A DNA stretch of 64,000 nt. Source: Neocallimastix lanati (nom. inval.) (taxonomy: Eukaryota; Neocallimastigomycota; Neocallimastigomycetes; Neocallimastigales; Neocallimastigaceae). The stretch is from positions 62,001 through 126,000 of the forward strand of contig JACVTC010000079.1 of assembly GCA_016946835.1 (NCBI GenBank), read 5' to 3'. The notes below the pieces were generated by a model. It worked only from the letters and a program-made list of their open reading frames with translations. It searched no databases and was not told the origin of the DNA. Position numbers and translations under genes: made by a program. Shown piece by piece: positions 26,351 to 35,798 of the stretch. Within the stretch, counting starts at the first letter, position 1. Each line of letters begins with the position of its first letter.

Positions 26351-26600
26351 GTAATGCAATCTTTTTATTATTATTATTATATAATAGTAATTTATGTTTT
26401 TTTTATGTTATACCTTTCGTATTAAATAAATGACATAAAAAACTTTTATTATTAAAATTCATTTATAAAAAAAAAAAATAATAAAATAAAATAAAATAAA
26501 ATAAATAAAATAAAATAAACATTAATTACTATTATATAAAAATAATAATTTTTTGACAATGCTAAAAAATAAAAAAAAAATAAAAAAATAAAAATATTCG
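26046..26600. repeat. Imperfect inverted repeat around a satellite array
   Basis: The left arm (about 26046-26110, ends AGTATTGTTATCAAAAAATT) and right arm (about 26540-26600, starts AATTTTTTGACAATGCTAAA) are near reverse complements with a few mismatches. They flank the TGTAATGCAATC array. Confidence 0.6.
26111..26378 (+). repeat. Satellite array, TGTAATGCAATC variant
   Basis: About six units of TGTAATGCAATCTTTTTATT with variable TTA number. Confidence 0.88.
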
Positions 26601-26736
26601 TATTAAATAAAAGATAATCCAATTGATTAATTTATAAATTGATAAATTAATTTAAAAAATGAATATTTTTTTTTTATCAATATGATCATGTGATTTTATC
26701 AATCAATATGTTTAAAGAACAAAATAGATAAATTTT

Positions 26737-27525
26737 TGGTATGGTTCATATAATTTTAGGAATATAATAATAATTAACACAAATAATAAAATTACAATAA
26801 TAAAAAAAAAAAATAATTTGTTTTAAAATCAATATTTATTTATTTAAATTTAAAAAAATAATAATATAATTATTTATTTAATAAAAAGAAAGTTATTGAT
26901 TATATTTTATTTCACTAAAATTACATGTATTTATATTTTTTTATCAAATTAAAATTTGTAAAGCCTAACTATTTTTTTAATAAACTAATTACTAATTATT
27001 TTTATAAATAAAACATTTAAATTGAAATTGAATTATTATTTTAGTTAATAATATTATTGTTATAAATAGTAGTTATATATTATTGAATTATTAATTATTT
27101 AATAATAGTTTAATACTAATATATATAAAATAAAAATAAAGAGATTATACAGAATATTTTATTGTGGTTTAGTTAAATTTAGTAATTAAAAATAAATTTA
27201 AATTGATAACGAAAATTTTAATAACTAATTAAATAGATTTGATTATTTTCAATATAACATAATACAAAAGAAATATAATATTAATATATTAAGTGGGCAA
27301 GGACAATATTCTTGGCTAAAGATTTTTAATACATTATAATGGAATCGGATCGATAATTCAAAAAGGAATTATAAGTTAATTAGTGATTTATTAACTTAAG
27401 ATTTCTATTTAGTAATATTTGAAGAATATTGGAAAGTTCCAATTATATAGAATAGAATAATCTATAAGGTTAGAATAATTTATATTATTCTAGCACAATT
27501 AGTATTATTTGTTCATTCTGTATTA
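26737..27525 (-). repeat. 3' LTR of gypsy element
   Basis: 789 bp beginning TGGTATGGTTCATATAATTT and ending GTTCATTCTGTATTA on the plus strand. Matches 32960-33747. Confidence 0.93.
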
Positions 27526-27548
27526 AGATGCCCCCGCTAAGACTCAAG

Positions 27549-30500
27549 CTAGGTAGAAGCTGAGTTAAACTTGACAATATTTTTCAAATGAACATTACGA
27601 TTCATTTGTATATTAGTAGCAGGATCAGCTAAAGTGACTGTATTGAATTGTTTCTTTACCACTTTCATAGGTCCAACAAAGTAAGGTTCTAATTTAGTTC
27701 GATTAAAGTTTCTTACTAGTACTAAATCACCTGGTTTTATTCTTTTAGCATGATTCATACTGGTCTTTTCTTCTCTCCTAGTAGCCCAATATTTCGAAGC
27801 ATTTTTGATATTAGATGCGGCCTCCATTACCCATTGGTAGTGTGATACAAATTTTTCCAGTAGAATTTCGTCAGAAGACTTATTTATACCCTTAGTTGGT
27901 CTGGCAGCAATGTCAAAAGGTTGTTGGTCCTCCCTTCCATAAACTAATTCAAAACTTGAATGGTTGGTGATTGAGTTTTTAGTAGTTCTTAAAGCCCAAA
28001 GTGCAGATGGTAAAATTTCATCCCATTCTTTGTGTTGTTGTCCTAGTAATCGTAATAATTTTCCAATTTCTTTATTACGATTCTCAACTAAACCATTGCT
28101 TTCAGGATGATATGGAGTGATAAATTTAACATATACATCATATAAATCAAGGAAGATTTTTGTCATATCTGATGTAAATTGTGTTCCATTATCAGTAGTG
28201 ATAATTTGAGGTACACCGTGTCGAGCAAATACATTAATTAAAAATTTTATCACATCCTGAGAAGTAACATTTTCAGTGGGCTCTGCCTCAACCCATTTAG
28301 TAAAATAATCAACCACAACGATTATATATTGATTATTATTTCTGGTTTTACTTAGAGGTCCTATAATGTCCAATCCTAAGTGTGTAAATGGTCCTTCCAC
28401 TTCAGTTGGTTTATCTTCCGTTGGTTCAGGGTATGGTTGAGATTTATTTAATTGACATTTTTCACATTTACCTATAATTCGCTTAATGTCATTAACCATA
28501 TTGTTCCAATAGTAGCTCTTTTTCAAACGTTGATATGTCTTGTAATAGCCTTCGTGTCCTATACTGTGCGCTTGAAAAATTAATTGAAGTTTTTCTTTTG
28601 TATCTGTAACTAATTTTCTATAATTATTGCCATCAACAAAGTAGTCCACACCATCAATTGTCGTAAATTTTTCTTCAATAAATTCCTTAATGGTTCTTGA
28701 AAGCAGGTTTTCATCTTGTTCTTTGATAATTTGTGTTGTTAAGACAACTTTTTCTTTTTCATTTTTCATTCTTGATAAAGCATCTGCGACAACATTATTC
28801 TTTCCAGTTTCATATCGTAAATCAATTCCTAACATACTGACAGTCAAACACCATCTTGTATGGCGAGAGTTTTGTGGTTCCTTATTTTTAAGTAATCCGA
28901 TTAAGGGTCTATGGTCTGTATATACTATAGTTTGCTTAGGATTTCCCATAATATAAGATTTTAATTTATTAATACAGTAAATTAGAGCAGCACCTTCTAG
29001 ATCCGTAATTCCATAATTCTTTTCTGATTTAGATAAACTTCTACTAATATAATGAACCGGATGCTCCTTTCCAGTTTCATCATCCTTTTGTAAAAGCACA
29101 CCGCCTATTCCATCATAGGAAGCATCTGTTCTTATAATAAATTCTCTATCAAATCTAGGAAATCTTAATATTGGGGCATTGATTAATCTTTCCTTAAGAA
29201 TTTTAAAACTTTCTTCTTGTTCCTTTTTCCATTCAAACTTAATACCTTTTCTTAATAGAGTGCAGAGAGGAGCAGTAACTTTTGCAAAGTCCTTAATAAA
29301 ATTTCTATAATATCCAATGGCTCCTAAAAATGATCGAAGTTCATGAATGTTAGAGGGAGCCTTCCATTCTTTAATAGCTTCAACTTTGTTTTCCAATGGA
29401 CTTAAACCTTCTGAGGATACTTTATGTCCAAGTACTTCTACTTCAGTTTGCATGAAAGAACACTTTTCGATATTGATTTTTAACTTATGTTCCTTGAATA
29501 TTTCTAAGACTTGTTTAAGATGTTCTAGGTGTTCTTCTTCAGTTCTTGAGTAGATTAAAATATCATCTATAAAGTTATAGACGCATTTTCCTATTAAGGG
29601 AAATAGTATACGGTTCATTTCTCTTTGGAATGTAGCTGGAGCACCTGTTAAACCGAAGGGCATTACCTTGAATTGGTAGTTTCCGAACTTAGTTGTAAAG
29701 GTAGTGATTTCAACACTATCATCATCCATTAATATTTGATGATAACCGGAATAAAGATCTAATGTTGAGAAGATTTTTGCTCCATCTAAGCTATCAAAAA
29801 TTTCCTCAATATTTGGTAAAGAATAAGAATCCTTCTTAGTTGCTTCATTTACTTTCCTATAGTCAATACACAGGCGCCATTTACCGTTCTTTTTAGGCAC
29901 AAGTACTACTGGTGATGACCATTCTGAACATGAAGGTTCAATTAATCGTTTATATATGAGTTTGGTTAATTCTTCTTTTAAGATATCTGTTTTTAATTTA
30001 CTAAGTCGATAAAATTTTTGTTTAATAGGTTTAACTCCTTCCTTAAGAATAATTTTGTGTGGTGATAAATCTGAAGGTGTTAATTCTTCAGAAGAAGTTG
30101 CAATTATATCAATATATTCTTCAAGTAATTTAGTAATAGCTTCTCTATAATTTGAATTAATTGTACTTTGAAAAACTGTGTCATATATATATTTTATGGG
30201 TGGTAATCCTTCAATCGTTTTCAATTGTTGCTTAGCTTCTTGGTGATTCAATGCTTTGATTACACATAATAATTTTTCTTCGTCATCATATTCATTATTA
30301 ATAGGTGCAATTTCTTCAATTAAACCTTGATCATTAAATCGACAAAGACTATATCTAATTGGATGTATAAATAACTGGTTATCAATTTGAGTTTTGAGGT
30401 TGATTAATATATCATAGAATGGATCCTCCTTGTCTATAATTCTACACGTAACAAGTAGTTCTAGTTCATTAATTTTTACGGGAACTTTGATTAACACATC

Positions 30501-31550
30501 TTCTGAGTAATCATCATTCATCGTTGCTAAACGTATTCGTCCTGCACTAACTCCTATAGGTTCATACTGATAAGGTAATTTATCTAAAAATTGCTTTGTG
30601 ATAATACTTAAGTTGCTACATGAATCTATTAAAGCCTTACCACGAACTCCATCTACTATTACATCAACCATAGCAATATCATCTTCTTGTGGTTCATGAT
30701 GTTTACTTTTATATGTATGATCTATATTGTTCGTTATTATTGTAGTAGCACACATATTATCCACTGCACCTGAAATTTTAGTATTATTCTTTTCTAATTT
30801 AAGTCCTTGTGATACTTGAGACCGTATCTTTGGAGCAACGTCCAATAATTGTCCAAATGTAATATTGCAATTACTGGAGTTTAAATCTTTGATCACGTCA
30901 TAACTATCACAATCAGTTTGCATTTGTATTCTTCTTGGAATTCTAGTTGGCATAATTTCAGTTGACTTTTCTGATGATTTTTCTTGAATTAATTTATTTA
31001 AAGTTTGTTTAGAATTATTTTCTTCCTGAGAAGTTTCTTCATTAATAACATTAACAATACTATTTTTATTATTTTCCACAGAAGTACTAGTACTAGCTCT
31101 TTCCTTATCTCTTAGCTCTTTCTCAATCCTCTTTTCTTTCTCTATTCTGGGTTGAGCCATAATCGAAGGATGTAATTGAGTTGTTGGCTTTTTGACTGGT
31201 CGCGATGTTCCCCTTAATTGATTTTCTTTTTGTTTTCGTAAACCTGGAGTAACTATTGGCTTAGGATCATCTCTTAGACTACGGTGAACCCTCTTTCCTC
31301 TTTGGTCACTAGTCTCTTCATCTTTAGGATTTGCCTTTCTCTTTATAACGTTTACTAAGTAATCCAATTCTTTGGAACCATCCGACTCATCATCAAAATC
31401 TTCGTAATAATCCGTAGTAGTACCTTCTTGGAAATCAGCAATTTCTTCATAATCATCATCTTCTTTTAAGTCAACTGTTTTGGGACGATGGCAGACTGAA
31501 GCAATTTTTTTGACGATGGGAGTGCTTCTACTCCCTTTTAGTGGTTTAAA
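27549..31550 (-). CDS. pol: gypsy Pol: protease, RT, RNase H, integrase
   Basis: Read from the -1 frameshift at 31550 it is about 1333 residues. Numbering residue 1 at the codon at 31367: N-terminal basic/acidic region 1-200; retropepsin-like protease around ALIDSCSNLSII (D248, with Cys250 where family members usually have Gly); RT 475-655 with LCIDYRKVN and catalytic FIDD at 599-602; RNase H 740-866 (D748, E791, D818); integrase zinc finger H934, H938, C968, C971; integrase core D1000, D1059, E1095 with exact D-D35-E spacing; a GPY/F-type module near the C terminus (YFVGPMKVV). No chromodomain is seen. The frame is fully open. No ATG is needed for expression because Pol should be made as Gag-Pol. 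The protease change is the only doubtful catalytic feature. Confidence 0.95.
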   Translation of the reverse strand, partial: FKPLKGSRSTPIVKKIASVCHRPKTVDLKEDDDYEEIADFQEGTTTDYYEDFDDESDGSKELDYLVNVIKRKANPKDEETSDQRGKRVHRSLRDDPKPIVTPGLRKQKENQLRGTSRPVKKPTTQLHPSIMAQPRIEKEKRIEKELRDKERASTSTSVENNKNSIVNVINEETSQEENNSKQTLNKLIQEKSSEKSTEIMPTRIPRRIQMQTDCDSYDVIKDLNSSNCNITFGQLLDVAPKIRSQVSQGLKLEKNNTKISGAVDNMCATTIITNNIDHTYKSKHHEPQEDDIAMVDVIVDGVRGKALIDSCSNLSIITKQFLDKLPYQYEPIGVSAGRIRLATMNDDYSEDVLIKVPVKINELELLVTCRIIDKEDPFYDILINLKTQIDNQLFIHPIRYSLCRFNDQGLIEEIAPINNEYDDEEKLLCVIKALNHQEAKQQLKTIEGLPPIKYIYDTVFQSTINSNYREAITKLLEEYIDIIATSSEELTPSDLSPHKIILKEGVKPIKQKFYRLSKLKTDILKEELTKLIYKRLIEPSCSEWSSPVVLVPKKNGKWRLCIDYRKVNEATKKDSYSLPNIEEIFDSLDGAKIFSTLDLYSGYHQILMDDDSVEITTFTTKFGNYQFKVMPFGLTGAPATFQREMNRILFPLIGKCVYNFIDDILIYSRTEEEHLEHLKQVLEIFKEHKLKINIEKCSFMQTEVEVLGHKVSSEGLSPLENKVEAIKEWKAPSNIHELRSFLGAIGYYRNFIKDFAKVTAPLCTLLRKGIKFEWKKEQEESFKILKERLINAPILRFPRFDREFIIRTDASYDGIGGVLLQKDDETGKEHPVHYISRSLSKSEKNYGITDLEGAALIYCINKLKSYIMGNPKQTIVYTDHRPLIGLLKNKEPQNSRHTRWCLTVSMLGIDLRYETGKNNVVADALSRMKNEKEKVVLTTQIIKEQDENLLSRTIKEFIEEKFTTIDGVDYFVDGNNYRKLVTDTKEKLQLIFQAHSIGHEGYYKTYQRLKKSYYWNNMVNDIKRIIGKCEKCQLNKSQPYPEPTEDKPTEVEGPFTHLGLDIIGPLSKTRNNNQYIIVVVDYFTKWVEAEPTENVTSQDVIKFLINVFARHGVPQIITTDNGTQFTSDMTKIFLDLYDVYVKFITPYHPESNGLVENRNKEIGKLLRLLGQQHKEWDEILPSALWALRTTKNSITNHSSFELVYGREDQQPFDIAARPTKGINKSSDEILLEKFVSHYQWVMEAASNIKNASKYWATRREEKTSMNHAKRIKPGDLVLVRNFNRTKLEPYFVGPMKVVKKQFNTVTLADPATNIQMNRNVHLKNIVKFNSAST
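31498..31550 (-). promoter_or_regulatory. Gag-Pol -1 ribosomal frameshift signal with H-type pseudoknot
   Basis: Read on the minus strand, the last gag codons are TAT TTA AAC CAC TAA. The heptamer T TTA AAC (31550-31544) is in the gag frame, and slipping one base back enters the pol frame, which is open from just upstream. After an 8-nt spacer comes stem 1 GGGAGT/ACTCCC (31535-31530 with 31523-31518). The six-base loop contains GAAGC (31528-31524), which pairs with GCTTC at 31502-31498 to form stem 2, leaving an A-rich connecting loop of 15 nt. Heptamer, spacing and pseudoknot shape all fit known -1 frameshift sites. Function is inferred. Confidence 0.85.
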
Positions 31551-32455
31551 TAATTTTCATAAAACTTCTTGCGGTTATTTTCCAATATAGAATTTAATTT
31601 AGGACAGTTTCGTTTGGTATGTCCTTCATTGCTACAAAACCAGCAAGTACTAATTTTCATTTCTTTCATCTTGTTAGTGAGATTTTCTATAGATACATTT
31701 TTGTGGGTTTTTGGTTTGTTAAAATCATTTGAAATGTTCTTATTAAAATTACTTTTAGAGTTAAGGAGATTGTAACGAGTCTTATCATAATATTCAGTAC
31801 TATTTTTAATAGATAAACGATCAACTTTTTCAGCTATAGCGAATGCTTTGGTAATAGAAATATTGTCTTTAAGCATAACCTTTCTCCATGCGTCAGGATT
31901 ATTGGTTAAGGAATCTGCATAATCTAAAACACTAATTTTTCTTCTTCTCTTTTTATCCAATTTATGGTACAAAGATCTATAACGGACATTAAAATCTTTA
32001 ACTTTCTCGTTCTTCTTTATTTTCATGGAACGCAATTCTCGTAACAAGTTGGTTTGATCTTCTTTAAGTCCATAGAAAGTCTTCAGATGATTTATGATTT
32101 CATCAAGGCTTGGGTAGGTGGTAGTAGATTCACTTTCTTCATCATCTTCTCCTTCACTATCGCTATCGAAATCAGAATCTTCATCTTCAGTAAGGTCATT
32201 TCCATCTTCTAGTTCTTGGATAATTTCTCTTGGTTCTCCAGAAGCCGTTAATATACAAGCAGTAAAAATAGTTTCAGGATCCTTGATATGTTGGTATTTT
32301 ATCCATGCCTTTAACTCATTTGCCCAGGAGTTGATGTCAAGGTTTTGTTTAGTAAGCTTTTCAAAATCTTTTAATTCTTTCTTTAATTCTCTGAAGCTAA
32401 GCTTATCTTCTGGAGTACTCTCTGTTGGAGTACTGGAAGTACTGGATGTTCTCAT
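31538..32455 (-). CDS. gag: gypsy Gag
   Basis: A 305-residue structural protein starting MRTSSTSSTPTES. A helical capsid-like region (about 20-90 and 115-225) is split by an acidic Asp/Glu/Ser-rich stretch at about 85-110. A CCHC zinc knuckle lies at residues 271-284 (CWFCSNEGHTKRNC), followed by a short tail. Gag forms the particle and binds the RNA. The stop at 31538 is two codons after the slippery heptamer. The ATG at 32455 is the first one in frame that gives the full capsid region. Confidence 0.92.
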   Translation of the reverse strand: MRTSSTSSTPTESTPEDKLSFRELKKELKDFEKLTKQNLDINSWANELKAWIKYQHIKDPETIFTACILTASGEPREIIQELEDGNDLTEDEDSDFDSDSEGEDDEESESTTTYPSLDEIINHLKTFYGLKEDQTNLLRELRSMKIKKNEKVKDFNVRYRSLYHKLDKKRRRKISVLDYADSLTNNPDAWRKVMLKDNISITKAFAIAEKVDRLSIKNSTEYYDKTRYNLLNSKSNFNKNISNDFNKPKTHKNVSIENLTNKMKEMKISTCWFCSNEGHTKRNCPKLNSILENNRKKFYENYLNH

Positions 32456-32474
32456 AAAATAAAATTTATTGTAT

Positions 32475-32651
32475 CTATAGAATGCTAAACCTCGTAATGT
32501 ATAAATTGTTATAAAAAAGTAAAAATAAAAAAAATTAAAAAAATAAATCTTTTAACTAATAAAATTATTAATTATTTATTATTATTAATCACTTATTAAA
32601 TTATAATAATCGTGCAATCTGATAGTACACACTGTCTGACGTGCAGCTTAC
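32475..32651 (-). promoter_or_regulatory. Possible intron in the gypsy 5' leader
   Basis: On the minus strand the leader has a good donor (CAAGAG then GTAAGC, intron from 32651) and an acceptor TTCTATAG ending at 32475, about 20 nt before the gag ATG. The sequence upstream of the donor is of higher GC. Only motif evidence supports this. Confidence 0.3.
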
Positions 32652-32934
32652 CTCTTGAAAGGTGTCATGCCACGCGTGTGCCACGGTTACTATTTTCAAT
32701 ATAAAAAATAGCAGTCCAGAGCCTACTAGCCCAATTACTATGTAGGATAAACTTAACCCGGAAATCTATGCACGAATATTAGTTTAATTTAATATTAATT
32801 AATATTTTTAACAATTAATAATAATTAGTTAAAAATATAAAAATTGTTTTTTAAAAAAAATTATTTGTTTTATTAGAAAAATTATTTATTAATATTATAA
32901 TTTTATCCCTAATGTATTAATTTATTATTATATT

Positions 32935-32952
32935 CCCCGATATCTCCACCAA
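32935..32952 (-). promoter_or_regulatory. Likely gypsy primer-binding site
   Basis: The element strand reads TGGTGGAGATATCGGGG about 8 nt after the 5' LTR. TGG at the start would pair with a tRNA CCA end, so a conventional tRNA 3'-end primer is likely. The tRNA species is not identified. Confidence 0.5.
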
Positions 32953-32959
32953 TTTTTCA

Positions 32960-33747
32960 TGGTATGGTTCATATAATTTTAGGAATATAATAATAATTAA
33001 CACAAATAATAAAATTACAATAAAAAAAAATAATTTGTTTTAAAATCAATATTTATTTATTTAAATTTATAAAAGAAAAATAATAATATAATTATTTATT
33101 TAATAAAAAGAAAGTTATTCATTATATTTTATTTCACTAAAATTACATGTATTTATATTTTTTTATCAAATTAAAATTTGTAAAGCCTAACTATTTTTTT
33201 AATAAACTAATTACTAATTATTTTTATAAATAAAACATTTAAATTGAAATTGAATTATTATTTTAGTTAATAATATTATTGTTATAAATAGTAGTTATAT
33301 ATTATTGAATTATTAATTATTTAATAATAGTTTAATACTAATATATATAAAATAAAAATAAAGAGATTATACAGAATATTTTATTGTGGTTTAGTTAAAT
33401 TTAGTAATTAAAAATAAATTTAAATTGATAACGAAAATTTTAATAACTAATTAAATAGATTTGATTATTTTCAATATAACATAATACAAAAGAAATATAA
33501 TATTAATATATTAAGTGGGCAAGGACAATATTCTTGGCTAAAGATTTTTAATACATTATAATGGAATCGGATCGATAATTCAAAAAGGAATTATAAGTTA
33601 ATTAGTGATTTATTAACTTAAGATTTCTATTTAGTAATATTTGAAGAATATTGGAAAGTTCCAATTATATAGAATAGAATAATCTATAAGGTTAGAATAA
33701 TTTATATTATTCTAGCACAATTAGTATTATTTGTTCATTCTGTATTA
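32960..33747 (-). repeat. 5' LTR of gypsy element
   Basis: 788 bp, near identical to 26737-27525. Confidence 0.93.
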
Positions 33748-33762
33748 TTTTTAATTATTTGA

Positions 33763-33838
33763 TGCCATGTTGGTCCAGTCGGTTAGGACGATACAGGTCA
33801 CTGTAGAGGGCGGGGTTCGAATCCTCGGCATGGCACCA
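33763..33838 (+). promoter_or_regulatory. Internal Pol III promoter (tRNA-like head of the SINE)
   Basis: A and B boxes match their consensus at every defined position and lie 31 bp apart. The 73-nt tRNA-like body plus CCA is longer-lived structure than sequence: acceptor, D and T stems are intact but the anticodon loop is not, so a working tRNA gene is unlikely. Confidence 0.75.
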
Positions 33839-34212
33839 AATAATCGGATGAGGTTTCTATCCTGGGATATCATGAGACCACACGTGATGTCCATAAGGCT
33901 TTCCCTCAGATGATTATTTCACCCAACCCTGATACTACGCTTTGAATTGAAGCATAGACCTTGATGATTGTAAAATTTCCAATCGCCAATGATTACTCCC
34001 ACTAGGGAGGAGTTAATGGTTCCGTTCTGATGCTCGTGGTCATTAGAGATATATATAGGAACGTTAGGAATGCATCTCCGGGCAGTGTGTAACGACGATT
34101 GAGAGCGGCGAAGCTGATACAGTATGCCAATAACTCATCACCTTACAGTTAATTAATAACTGTATGGCCATATGGGAGATGGGTACCCATATGTGCAAGT
34201 CTATGTTTGTTT
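33764..34212 (+). mobile_element. tRNA-derived SINE, 449 bp
   Basis: The insert is flanked by exact 16-bp duplications TTTTTAATTATTTGAT (33748-33763 and 34213-34228). Its head is tRNA-like: 7-bp acceptor TGCCATG/CATGGCA with CCA following, D stem GTCC/GGAC, a perfect A box (TGGTCCAGTCGG, 33771-33782) and a perfect B box (GGTTCGAATCC, 33814-33824) in a T arm. The anticodon arm is abnormal (TACAG/CTGTA around only four bases). A tRNA-unrelated body of about 370 bp with much higher GC follows, ending in a T-run that could be a Pol III terminator. It encodes no protein. Long target duplications and the Pol III head identify a SINE; the LINE partner is unknown. Confidence 0.88.
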
Positions 34213-34228
34213 TTTTTAATTATTTGAT

Positions 34229-34260
34229 AGTACGAATTAAGAGTTGTCTCTTATTTTCTA

Positions 34261-34294
<34 letters not shown>

Positions 34295-35798
34295 ATTTAT
34301 TCATTTATTAATTATTCATTCATTCATATATTTCTATAAATCATCTTTATTAGTATTAAATAAATGTTTGATTTTTTTTTTTAAAAAAATTTTAATTTCT
34401 TCTTTTTTATTCTCTCATTTTTACTTTAATTAACAATTTATAATTTTAATAAAATTAAAATTAAAAACCAATAAAAAATTAAATATAAAAATTACATAAA
34501 AACACAACATTATTATTTTTTAAAATTTTTAAATGAAACTTTTATTAACTTTTTACATATGTATTTTATATTTTTTTTAACTTTCTTTTTTTTTTTTCAA
34601 TTATTATATTAATTTTTTTTTATACATTAAAAAAAATGAATAAATAAATTATTGAGTATAAAAAATTTTGAGTAATGATTTATCATTTGCTTTTTACTAT
34701 TTTCATTACTCTGATATAATATTATAATTTCAAAATTGTATTATATAATATTAATTATAAAAAATTATTATTATATAATTTATTTATTATGTTTAATTTT
34801 TAAAATAAAATAATTTACGTTTAGTTTTTTTTTTTTTTTTGTTTTTGTTTTTTTAAATTTGTTTGTTTTGTTCTATTTTAAAAAAAAAAAATTAACAACA
34901 TAATTACAAAATAAATAATACTATAACGACTTTATATCACTTCATATCATTATATTATTATTATTTCGTTAATTCCAAAAATATACGAAATTTATTTTCG
35001 TTTTTTATTAATAAATATTTAAATTATAGTTTTATTTACATAAATAAAAACTTTATTATTTTTTTTTGTTAATCAATCTAAAATATATAAAGTTTTTATT
35101 TTAATTAATTTTTGGTATTTTTTTTACCATAAATCTTTTTTCTTTATTACTTAAACTTTTTGTTCGTTTCTTTATTCTGTTTTATTTTGTTTTTGTTTTT
35201 GTTTTTGTTTTTTTGTTTTTATTTTTGTTTTTTGTTTGTTTGTTTTTGTTTTTTTTTGTTTGTTTGTTTTTTTTTGTTTATTTGTTTATTCGTTTATTTG
35301 TTTGTTTGTTTCGTGTTTTTGCTTCTGTTTTTTTCGCTTTACTTTGTTACTTTATTATTTTTAATTTTAATTTATATTTTTGAATTAATTTATTCATTCT
35401 TTTTTTCATGATTAATATTAACTGAAAGGGGTATTTTAAGAAATTAAGAAAGTGTAAGAAAAAAAATAAAAGACAATTTCCATTAAATAAAATATTGAAT
35501 ATAATATAATTTTAATTATTATTATTCAATATAAAGTTTAAATAATAAATTTTCTATTTAAAATTTAATATCCTTAAGAATAAAAAAAAATACTGAATTT
35601 TCTAGTATAAATATAATTACTACTATTAAGAAAATGGATATAGTTGACTCTAATATAATTATATTTATATGTTGTTTTTTAGGCTCATTAATAAATAAGT
35701 TTAATTGTAAAAAAATAAGGTACTTAATTTAAAATTTTTACAGATAAATTGAAAAAGTTATAAAAATAATTAATTAATGATTTCCTTATACATTATTT
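34229..35798. other. AT-rich spacer with T/G-rich tract
   Basis: No gene seen. An A-run lies at about 34265-34290. From 35158 to 35345 the plus strand is nearly only T and G (TTTTTG, TTTG repeats), which produces a meaningless hydrophobic open frame. From 35400 it is the 3' region of the LOR gene. Confidence 0.6.

Larger units (their letters stand above)
26737..33747 (-). mobile_element. Complete Ty3/gypsy LTR retrotransposon
   Basis: Seven-kb minus-strand element with LTRs at 26737-27525 and 32960-33747 that are nearly identical by eye (a few indels in A-runs and about one substitution in the compared parts). A polypurine tract (AGCGGGGGCATCT, minus strand) lies at 27526-27540 next to the 3' LTR. 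Gag and Pol are both open, and the order PR-RT-RH-IN identifies Ty3/gypsy. The flank is T-rich, so the target duplication cannot be fixed. By all visible criteria this is the one potentially active element in the window. Confidence 0.95.

Noticed and set aside
28690-29553. Plus-strand frames of 68-88 residues inside gypsy pol
   Set aside because: Antisense shadows of a fully open and domain-rich minus-strand gene.
33763-33838. Functional tRNA gene
   Set aside because: The anticodon arm has only a four-base loop, the CCA is encoded, and the unit is part of a longer insertion with 16-bp target duplications.
35160-35411. 83-residue Phe/Leu/Cys-rich frame
   Set aside because: Low-complexity T/G tract without coding character.
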